Positions 1 to 4,234 of a DNA stretch of 7,095 nucleotides are shown piece after piece. Every line of letters begins with the position of its first letter. Position 1 is the first letter of the stretch. Below the pieces are notes generated by a model. It saw only the letters and a list, made by a program, of their open reading frames with translations, was not told the DNA's origin and did not search any database. Both the position numbers and the translations under genes were made by a program. Origin of the DNA: Thermoleophilia bacterium (GTDB taxonomy: Bacteria; Actinomycetota; Thermoleophilia; Gaiellales; Gaiellaceae); assembly GCA_016844515.1 (NCBI GenBank), contig JAERMP010000187.1, positions 1 through 7,095 on the forward strand. Reading direction: 5' to 3'.

Positions 1-38
1 GCGACCGCGCGAGCGAGGTAGCGTCGGCGCGTGTTCCG

Positions 39-260
39 CTACCTACTTCCGGTTGCCTGACGGCGAGCCCTAGGTTCCTCCGCGCTCATGTTCGCGGTGA
101 CGAAGACGGCGGGGTCGTAGAAGCTGGTTCGCTGGAGGGCAACGTGAAGGCTCGAGGCGCTCGTCGCTGATCGCCGCGGGCGCCTCGGGGAGCCGAGGAA
201 ATGGTCCGGCGAAGTGCTGACCGGAGCCTTCGCGGGAGCACGCGGATCGTCCGATGCGAG
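39..260 (-). pseudogene. Frameshifted remnant of an unidentified protein
   Basis: Two adjoining minus-strand reading frames look coding here, and neither alone makes a sensible gene. From about 235 down to 151 the frame reads HFAGPFPRLPEAP and then AAISDERLE, with G or C at nearly every third codon position from GAG-GCG-CCC onward. From about 149 down to the TAG at 39-41 the frame one base over reads LQRTSFYDPAVFVTANMSAE, again with almost uniform G/C third positions over about 16 codons. Dropping one base near 150 joins them into one C-terminal region. I see no start codon or ribosome site upstream, and a hairpin lies just before it (269-297). I do not recognise the family. The call rests on codon bias and protein-like composition only, so it could be chance openness in GC-rich DNA. 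Confidence 0.33.
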
Positions 261-268
261 CGACCTTT

Positions 269-297
269 CAGGCGACACGCTGAACGTGTTTCGCCTG
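269..297. repeat. Strong imperfect inverted repeat (hairpin)
   Basis: The arms CAGGCGA-CACG and CGTG-TT-TCGCCTG pair over 11 bp with a 2-base TT bulge and a 5-base CTGAA loop. It lies between two gene remnants pointing away from each other. No T-tract follows on the plus strand, so it is not a classical intrinsic terminator in that direction. On the minus strand it is followed by AAAGG, which is also not a U-tract. It could be a protein binding site, a regulatory RNA hairpin or a leftover mobile-element end. Confidence 0.55.
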
Positions 298-346
298 CGC
301 CTACCCTAAGAAGGGCAGGCTTCCAGGCGAGGAACGCCCTGACTAG

Positions 347-487
347 CTCCTCCGCTGTTCCGAGTGCCACCGTCAGCCTCGCGAGGACGAGAACGCGGAC
401 GAGGGCTGGCGCGTGGAGTCAGATGGCGTGGGCGAACTGCACATCTTCTGCCCGGAGTGCTGGGAGCGGGAGTTCGGGGGTGGCTAG
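347..487 (+). pseudogene. Small zinc-ribbon protein without a start codon
   Basis: The frame opens right after a TAG (344-346) and encodes 46 residues ending at TAG 485-487. It begins LLRCSECHRQPREDE and ends with LHIFCPECWEREF, giving two CxxC knuckles (C4/C7 and C35/C38) about 28 residues apart, as in a minimal zinc ribbon. The pattern CSEC...CPEC.EREFG resembles small zinc-binding proteins common in actinobacteria; this is from memory, not a search. There is no ATG, GTG or TTG before the first CxxC. The only in-frame GTGs come after it and would remove the first zinc knuckle. So the gene has either lost its start by a point change or indel, or uses an unusual start. Its stop shares a CTAG with the stop of the convergent frame on the other strand. 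Confidence 0.5.
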
Positions 488-744
488 TCGGACGAGTTCG
501 AGGACTCCATCGCGATCATCACCTCAAGCAACGCCGCGAGCTGCCCACCGTCCGTCTCCACGCGAGCCGTAACGAGCGCCTCCCGTCCGTCCGCGAGCAC
601 GACGACGTCACCGGGCTCGACATTCGGCGCCGGGTGCTCGATCAGGCCGAGGTCATTGCCGGTCGTGTTGGAGGCGGTAGGTCGGCAATCGCGACGAATC
701 TTGCAGGTCGGTTGACACCTGGCGTGACCGGCGAAAGGATCAGT
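484..744 (-). pseudogene. Unidentified small protein, 5' end lost or frameshifted
   Basis: An open minus-strand frame runs from just after a TGA (745-747) to TAG at 484-486, about 86 codons, with no ATG, GTG or TTG in its first half. The last ~60 codons look coding: roughly 85% by hand count have G or C in the third position. The protein reads TASNTTGNDLGLIEHPAP, NVEPGDVVVLADGREALVTA, and ends with a Leu-rich helix (QLAALLEVMIAME). Upstream of TASNTT the bias moves to another frame (RFVAIADLP), so a single-base deletion near 670-680 may have split it. I do not recognise the family. It ends tail to tail with the zinc-ribbon frame on the plus strand, and its upstream side overlaps the promoter region of the SHOCT-MmpS gene. 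Confidence 0.42.
712..739 (+). promoter_or_regulatory. -35-like TTGACA and Shine-Dalgarno before the SHOCT-MmpS gene
   Basis: TTGACA at 712-717 is a perfect -35 consensus. GAAAGGA at 733-739 is a good ribosome site 7 bases before the ATG at 747, and it fixes that start. A -10 at the best spacing would be AAGGAT (735-740), which is weak and overlaps the ribosome site, so only one of the two roles is likely. Confidence 0.45.
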
Positions 745-746
745 TC

Positions 747-1418
747 ATGGCCGGTCGAGATGATGTGCCTGAGGTCGGAGGAGGCATCGCTGCCGAAACT
801 TGAGCGACTCGCCAAGCTCCGCGAGCGGGGGCTGCTTACGGAGCCGGAGTTCGCGGCGGCGAAGGAGCGCGCATTGCGAGAAAACCGAGTCGATGCAGTG
901 CAGGCGACGGGCAGTCCCCCGGCAAGTCGCCTACCAGTCCAACGCAGTCGTCGGTTCCGACGCCATCCCGTCCTGTTGCGCCGCTGCCCCCGCCGAAACG
1001 AACGGGGTTCCCGACGACATGGTGGCACTACATCTTGATCGCGGTCGCGGCGCTACTTGTCTTGGGTTACGGAGTCAATCTCTTTGACTCCGGAAGCTCG
1101 CAATCCCCTTTCTCGGCGGGTGCCGGCGCGGACGCGACGGAAGCGGTGTTCGAGGTGACCGGAAGCGCCGCGAACGGCGTGGATATCACGTATGGAAACG
1201 ACACCTCGAACTACCAAGGCTCGCAGCCACCGTTCTATAAGACTCTGGCGGTCAGGGACAGCGCCCTCTACTACGCGCTCACCGCTCAGTTGCAGGGCGG
1301 GGGAAGGATCACCTGCAAACTCACGATAGGCGACGCCGTTAGCGTGGGCCACGCGTCGGGCGGGTACAACATTTGCTCGGCGCAGTTGAATGGCGATTTC
1401 GACGGCGGCTGGAGGTAG
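747..1418 (+). pseudogene. SHOCT - Pro-rich linker - membrane helix - MmpS-like protein, two frameshifts
   Basis: The ATG at 747 has a good ribosome site and encodes MAGRDDVPEVGGGIAAE, then hits TGA at 801. Skipping one A of the AAA at 796-798 continues into ELERLAKLRERGLLTEPEF and AAAKERALRE, a typical SHOCT helix pair. A second shift of opposite sign between about 870 and 925 (AAAA at 881-884 or CCCCC at 916-920 are likely sites) restores the first frame. That frame then gives a Ser/Pro-rich linker, a membrane helix (WWHYILIAVAALLVLGYG, 1020-1073) and an outer domain to TAG 1416-1418. The two shifts cancel, so the intended product would be about 223 residues with SHOCT inside the cell and the C-terminal domain outside. 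It is either a decayed gene or intact with two homopolymer errors in the assembly; double programmed frameshifting is unlikely. It converges on the SHOCT/zinc-ribbon gene, with 27 bp between stops. Confidence 0.6.
1035..1418 (+). CDS. Open 3' part: membrane helix plus MmpS-like extracytoplasmic domain
   Basis: This is the longest uninterrupted part of the gene above, as an automatic caller would see it, from a TTG at 1035 that falls inside the membrane helix and is probably not the real start. The 127-residue frame has a hydrophobic stretch at residues 1-12 (VAALLVLGYG), then a secreted beta-rich domain: AVFEVTGSAANGVDITYGND near the front, a Gly-rich turn (QLQGGGRITCKLTIGD), and ASGGYNICSAQL near the end. 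The order VTG-x-DITY, then TAQ-GGG-x-TCK, then a second Cys matches the MmpS-type accessory domain of actinobacterial membrane proteins. The two Cys could form a disulfide. MmpS proteins of mycobacteria work with MmpL exporters; no MmpL is nearby, so only the fold is inferred. Confidence 0.5.
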   Translation: MIAVAALLVLGYGVNLFDSGSSQSPFSAGAGADATEAVFEVTGSAANGVDITYGNDTSNYQGSQPPFYKTLAVRDSALYYALTAQLQGGGRITCKLTIGDAVSVGHASGGYNICSAQLNGDFDGGWR

Positions 1419-1445
1419 TAGCCAACCGGCGGGCAGTGCAGTCGC

Positions 1446-2063
1446 TCAAAGTCCCAAGAGCCGCGCCTTTGCGGCTTCGAACTCGTCATCGTTCAGTGCG
1501 CCACGTGCGTGGAGATCAGCTAGGCGTTCGAGTTCGCCTGCGAAGGAGTCGGTTGGCTGTCGTTCCGGCGAAGCGGTCGCCGGTTCGAGCTTCGGTGCAT
1601 CGGGCGGCCTGACGACGGCTGGATCAATCAGGAGGTTCGGCGTCTTATCCGTCGCTGCTGGATCGCTGAACGTCCCATCCTTGTACCACCGCCAAGTCCG
1701 CGCCTTCTCGTCATGCCACTGCCACTCGTTCGACCGACCCTTCGACCACCACACACCCGCGTGGAAGACGAACGGAGTAGAGGTAGTTCCGCAGTGAGGA
1801 CACACGCTCTCGGCGCGCCCAATCGCACCCTCGCAGTTGGGGCATGCACGGGTGGCGGCTTGCGCAGGGGTCACCGCAGCAGGACGGCCCGTCGAGGCCA
1901 CGGAGCTGCCCCGAGGCCACAGAAACCACGCACCCAGCGCACAGGCGATCGTGAGGATTGCTGGTGCGGTGGCTGATATGGCAGGTAGGGTGAGCGTCGC
2001 GTAGAGGAAGAACGCCCCGACAACGGCGAGGACGATCGCGGCGACTTTCCGTTGGTCTTGCAC
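1446..2063 (-). CDS. Two-helix membrane protein with zinc ribbon, Trp-rich motif and C-terminal SHOCT domain
   Basis: 205 residues. I chose GTG at 2063 because GGGAGGG lies 5-6 bases before it. A longer frame from GTG 2162 is open but lacks a well-placed ribosome site and would add a low-complexity leader. After a basic start (MQDQRK) come two membrane helices (about 6-24 and 32-49), which put both ends in the cytoplasm. Next is a zinc ribbon with C74xxC77 and C88xxC91, then a Trp-rich stretch (VWWSKGRSNEWQWHDEKA followed by WRWYKDG, 105-130). A Pro-rich linker leads to a SHOCT segment at 175-203 (ELERLADLHARGALNDDEF). SHOCT is a short helical oligomerisation module often found at protein ends. 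The segment closely resembles that of the convergent SHOCT-MmpS gene. The role is unknown; membrane signalling or assembly is a guess. No terminator is visible in the 27 bp between the two stops. Confidence 0.8.
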   Translation of the reverse strand: MQDQRKVAAIVLAVVGAFFLYATLTLPAISATAPAILTIACALGAWFLWPRGSSVASTGRPAAVTPAQAATRACPNCEGAIGRAESVCPHCGTTSTPFVFHAGVWWSKGRSNEWQWHDEKARTWRWYKDGTFSDPAATDKTPNLLIDPAVVRPPDAPKLEPATASPERQPTDSFAGELERLADLHARGALNDDEFEAAKARLLGL

Positions 2064-2068
2064 CGGTG

Positions 2069-2076
2069 CCCTCCCT
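2069..2076 (-). promoter_or_regulatory. Shine-Dalgarno that sets the GTG start at 2063
   Basis: On the minus strand AGGGAGGG precedes CACCG-GTG. The GGAGG core is 6 bases from the start codon, the best ribosome site in the left half of the window, and the reason for preferring the 205-residue form over the longer frame. Confidence 0.7.
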
Positions 2077-2198
2077 ACTCGTCGTGTGGCGCGGCGGGAC
2101 TGGGTTGCTCCTCCCGGCGGAGTTTCGCGCACTGTGGTTGCGCCTGCACCGGGAACGGCCACCTCGCACGCCGTCCTCTGGACGCTGCGGCGCGACAG

Positions 2199-2315
2199 CT
2201 AGCGGCGTCGCCTCACCACGAAGATCACGAGCAAGCAAACGGCCAAGACGGCCCAAACCCAGTCGTAAGGGTGATCGGGTACGAAAGGCCATATTGGTGG
2301 GCCGGTTCCGATCAT
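2199..2315 (-). CDS. 38-residue single-helix membrane protein
   Basis: A short frame from ATG 2315 to TAG 2199-2201. The protein starts MIGTGPPIWPFVPDHPYDW, with four prolines in a short outer segment, continues into one hydrophobic helix (VWAVLAVCLLVIFVV, about 20-34) and ends in RRRR. The positive-inside rule predicts the N-terminus outside and the Arg tail in the cytoplasm. The composition is too ordered for chance: a clean hydrophobic block bounded by Asp/Trp on one side and four Arg on the other. No strong ribosome site is visible. It sits 36 bp after the DUF5681-like gene and 135 bp before the SHOCT/zinc-ribbon gene, all on one strand, so co-transcription is possible. The family is not recognised; small phage or stress membrane proteins have this shape. 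Confidence 0.6.
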   Translation of the reverse strand: MIGTGPPIWPFVPDHPYDWVWAVLAVCLLVIFVVRRRR

Positions 2316-2351
2316 CCGCAGAGACTGAACCGGCTCGGAGCGGAATGCCTC

Positions 2352-2732
2352 TTACCGCTCGCGGGAGGAAGCCTCGACCGCAAGCCCAATCTGAATCTCG
2401 CCGGACTCCGCCGCCTCAGCTACGTCAGGCTTGTACTTCGACAGGATCTCAACCAGTGCCTTCAGATCCTTCGTCGAGATCTTGGTGATGTCGATCACGT
2501 CAATCATGGAGTACTGGTTCATGTCGACGCTCATCGGTTGAACCGACTTCCCGAAGCCGCGATCAGCAAGCCACTTGGCAGCCTCCATCCGGTCGGCGGT
2601 GCACTCCGTCTCGTCGCTCAGGATCGTGAACATGAACTCCGCGATTGCGTGCCCGTCATCACCCACGAGTTCCCGCACGCGGCGGCTCAGGCCCTTGGGA
2701 CGCCCGCCAGGATTCCCGCTGACTCCGGACAT
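2352..2732 (-). CDS. DUF5681 / small-terminase-like phage protein
   Basis: 126 residues from ATG 2732, which has CGGAG 8 bases upstream; an in-frame ATG at 2795 would add 21 residues. It opens with SGNPGGRPKG, the hallmark of DUF5681, a domain of phage and prophage proteins often placed next to or annotated as the small terminase subunit. This is followed by a helical part with MEAAKWLADRGFGKSVQP (49-66), the typical second half of such proteins. A charged helix near the end (STKDLKALVEILSKYKPDV) could be an oligomerisation segment. Small terminases recognise packaging sites on phage DNA and guide the large ATPase-nuclease subunit. No large terminase, portal or capsid gene is nearby, so this is an orphan, probably from a degraded or partial prophage. 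The family call rests on the motif only. Confidence 0.65.
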   Translation of the reverse strand: MSGVSGNPGGRPKGLSRRVRELVGDDGHAIAEFMFTILSDETECTADRMEAAKWLADRGFGKSVQPMSVDMNQYSMIDVIDITKISTKDLKALVEILSKYKPDVAEAAESGEIQIGLAVEASSRER

Positions 2733-2975
2733 GAAGCCAGCTCCGGTGATCCCGCCTCGACGCGTTGTTCTCGGGTTGTGTTGAACCACGCTCATCAGCC
2801 GGCAGTATCGTATCTCGACCCGGATGCCACGCCGCGGGTGCCGATCAGCGAAGGCGCGCCCACTGCGTGAACTAGCTGCTGGGCTCCAGCCATGAGCCAG
2901 GAACCTCTGCTCACTCAGCAAATGGTGCTTTACCTGCGCCCGGATGTTTCGTAAGCTCAATGCCGGAGATCCGCT
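2733..2975. other. Divergent intergenic region between the DUF5681-like and Gly-zipper genes
   Basis: This 243-bp stretch separates two genes reading away from each other. The minus-strand frame is open through most of it, to 2960, but its translation there is Arg/Ser-rich without a recognisable domain. If the ATG at 2795 is used, part of it is coding. A possible minus-strand -10 (GATACT) lies 8 bases before that ATG. The promoter for the plus-strand gene lies at its right end. Confidence 0.4.
2929..2968 (+). promoter_or_regulatory. Putative promoter and ribosome site of the Gly-zipper protein
   Basis: TTTACC (2929-2934), a 17-base spacer and TAAGCT (2952-2957) form a plausible sigma-70-type promoter. 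GGAG at 2965-2968 is 7 bases before the GTG at 2976. The ribosome site is clear; the promoter is moderate. Confidence 0.45.
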
Positions 2976-3344
2976 GTGTCCGATACCGGCAGCGACGTCA
3001 TAACAGCCATTGGTGGCCCGGCCGCCACCGTTGGTCTGGTGGCCGGCGGCCTTGTGGCTTGGCTAGCCGATTTCGACCCGGCGAACTTCGTACCTGCCAC
3101 CGTGGTCGGCGCGATCGTTGGCGGATTGATTGGCTTCATCCGGAGAGACCGTGAGGAGAGCCGGCAGCGCGCGGAGGCACGGCGACAGGCCGAGGCGACC
3201 CAGGCGTCCATCCAGGGAATGAGTGAGTCGGAGCGGCAACAGGCCATTGAGGCGTCCCCGTTCCTCCGAAACGCCATCCCCGAAATGGAGAAGGGCATCA
3301 GGGAGGCACTCGCTCGCAACCGTGACCCTGACCCTGAGAAGTAA
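2976..3344 (+). CDS. Gly-zipper two-helix membrane protein with charged C-terminal tail (holin-like shape)
   Basis: 122 residues from GTG 2976, set by GGAG 7 bases upstream, to TAA 3342-3344. Two Gly-rich hydrophobic helices span about 8-31 (GGPAATVGLVAGGLVAWL) and 37-55 (FVPATVVGAIVGGLIGFI). The second has the small-xxx-small pattern of Gly zippers, which pack helices together in membrane oligomers. A positively charged RRDR follows, then a long charged helix rich in Arg, Glu and Gln (56-80) that may be a coiled coil, and an acidic end. Two helices with both ends inside and a charged tail resemble some phage holins, and the phage-like gene lies on the opposite strand. The sequence has no motif that proves this. 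Small stress-response membrane proteins are the alternative. It is the last gene before the tRNA on the accessory side. Confidence 0.7.
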   Translation: MSDTGSDVITAIGGPAATVGLVAGGLVAWLADFDPANFVPATVVGAIVGGLIGFIRRDREESRQRAEARRQAEATQASIQGMSESERQQAIEASPFLRNAIPEMEKGIREALARNRDPDPEK

Positions 3345-3567
3345 CCGCCGCCACGCGGAAACGCGCCCAACACACCGCGTATTGTGGGCGGGCTCGCGCC
3401 TCTGAAGACACCCCCCACCCCTCGCGGTAGCAGCGGAGTTTCCAGCGCCCGCCCGGCCCCGTGAGCGGACCAAACCGACACGTCGTGTTGCCCCGTGTGT
3501 TGCCCCCTAATCCCTTTGAGCTGCGACGGCACAGCGGTAAGCGCACGTTTTGCAGGTCTTTCGAGAG
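3345..3567. other. Non-coding junction between the accessory block and the tRNA 3' end
   Basis: I see no convincing gene here. An imperfect hairpin (GCCC-A-ACA / TGTGGGC, 3365-3389) follows the Gly-zipper gene but has no T-tract, so a terminator is doubtful. A short direct repeat lies at 3485-3506. A plus-strand frame starting at 3461 runs through the antisense of the tRNA, giving the familiar spurious string RTADPFITSEVLYQLS. If an element inserted at the tRNA 3' end, its attachment arm sites would lie here. Confidence 0.5.
3485..3506. repeat. Tandem direct repeat GTGTTGCCCC
   Basis: Two perfect 10-base copies at 3485-3494 and 3497-3506, 12 bases apart. The first overlaps an inverted repeat, ACACG-T-CGTGT (3478-3488). 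About 60 bases from the tRNA 3' end this would suit an integrase arm site, but it may be chance. Confidence 0.5.
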
Positions 3568-3640
3568 AGCCGACGCGCGGACTCGAACCGCGGACCCCTT
3601 CATTACGAGTGAAGTGCTCTACCAGCTGAGCTACGTCGGC
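3568..3640 (-). tRNA. tRNA-Thr (anticodon CGT)
   Basis: The minus strand folds into a complete cloverleaf of 73 bases. The acceptor stem GCCGACG pairs fully with CGTCGGC, with discriminator T. The D arm is GCTC-AGCTGGTA-GAGC, the anticodon arm CTTCA-CTCGTAA-TGAAG, and the T arm CGCGG-TTCGAGT-CCGCG. The anticodon CGT reads ACG codons, so the amino acid is threonine. CCA is not encoded (the next bases are TCT). Its 3' end faces the accessory block at lower coordinates, the side where integrating elements usually insert. Confidence 0.96.
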
Positions 3641-3651
3641 GAGGACGCCTC

Positions 3652-3657
3652 AGTCTA
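3652..3657 (-). promoter_or_regulatory. Putative -10 of the tRNA-Thr promoter
   Basis: On the minus strand TAGACT lies 11 bases before the tRNA 5' end, placing the transcription start about 4 bases before the mature end. The -35 (CAGACC near 3674-3679) is weak. This promoter is back to back and overlapping with that of the epimerase gene. Confidence 0.4.
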
Positions 3658-3668
3658 GCCGGGCGCGT

Positions 3669-3697
3669 TTGGTGGTCTGGGCACGGACCGCGATAAT
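3669..3697 (+). promoter_or_regulatory. Putative leaderless promoter of the epimerase gene
   Basis: TTGGTG (3669-3674), a 17-base spacer and GATAAT (3692-3697, five of six consensus bases) are followed by 6 bases and the GTG start at 3704. The expected transcription start coincides with the start codon, and there is no ribosome site, which fits a leaderless mRNA. Confidence 0.6.
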
Positions 3698-3703
3698 CCA
3701 TCC

Positions 3704-4234
3704 GTGCTGCCCGACGGCGTCGTGCTCCATGAGTTGCAGCCGCACCCTGACTCACGGGGAGTCTTCACCGAGCTCTTCCGGTGCTCATGGGAGCTGCCGG
3801 TCACCCCCGTGCAGTGGAACGTCGTAAGCACCGCGCAGAACGTCTTCCGAGGCGTTCACGCTCATTGGAGCCACGAGGACTACCTGATTGTCGTCGCGGG
3901 GCACGCGACCGTCGGCGTCCACGACCTGCGCGAGGGTTCTCCGACCGAGGGACTGGGAGCGACCGTCGAGATGTCTGGCGAGGCGCCCGAGGCGATCGTG
4001 ATCCCGACCGGTGTCGCACATGGCTTCTTCTTTCACGAGCCGTCGCTCCACGTCTATGCGATGACCTCCGAGTGGAGTCCAGCTGGGGATGCCGGCTGTC
4101 GGTGGGATGACCCCGAGCTGGATATTGAATGGCCGTGCGCAGATCCGGTCCTCTCGCAGCGAGACCGAGATCTCGGGTCGGTCAGCCAGCTCCGTGCCGT
4201 CGTGCGAGAAGCGCTCGCAACGGTCGGAAGCTGA
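3704..4234 (+). CDS. RmlC-like (dTDP-4-dehydrorhamnose 3,5-epimerase family) cupin
   Basis: 176 residues from GTG 3704, about the usual RmlC length of 180. Family marks in order: D16SRG with a following FTE; VSTAQNVFRGVHAH (41-54), whose His52 matches the catalytic base of RGLH; IPTGVAHGFFF (100-110); WDDPELDIEWP (134-144); and LSQRD (150-154). RmlC epimerises C3 and C5 of dTDP-4-keto-6-deoxyglucose on the way to dTDP-rhamnose. Two positions are unusual. The Lys after RGLH (as in KLVRV) is not present in SHEDYLIVV, and the Tyr-Tyr-x-Pro of the active site is Glu-Trp-Ser-Pro (123-126). So it may act on one carbon only, on another sugar nucleotide, or as a non-classical isomerase. No rmlA, rmlB or rmlD is in the window. 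Its 3' end overlaps the convergent glycosyltransferase gene by 53 bp. Confidence 0.82.
   Translation: MLPDGVVLHELQPHPDSRGVFTELFRCSWELPVTPVQWNVVSTAQNVFRGVHAHWSHEDYLIVVAGHATVGVHDLREGSPTEGLGATVEMSGEAPEAIVIPTGVAHGFFFHEPSLHVYAMTSEWSPAGDAGCRWDDPELDIEWPCADPVLSQRDRDLGSVSQLRAVVREALATVGS

Noticed and set aside
364..1038. 224-residue plus-strand frame containing the SHOCT segment
   Set aside because: Only the part from about 796 to 890 is protein-like; both flanks are Arg-rich noise. The real gene begins at ATG 747 in another frame and was recorded as frameshifted.
1446..2162. Longer start (GTG 2162) for the SHOCT/zinc-ribbon protein
   Set aside because: It has no well-placed ribosome site and a low-complexity extension; GTG 2063 has a strong one.
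2052..2870. 272-residue plus-strand open frame
   Set aside because: It is antisense to the DUF5681-like gene and the small membrane gene, and its composition is typical of antisense of GC-rich coding DNA.
3365..3389. Terminator after the Gly-zipper gene
   Set aside because: The stem has a bulge and a long loop, and no T-tract follows.
3461..3658. Plus-strand frame ending RTADPFITSEVLYQLS, like the tail of an integrase running into a tRNA
   Set aside because: That string is only the antisense of the tRNA. Upstream there is no integrase sequence, so it is at best a trace and more likely chance.
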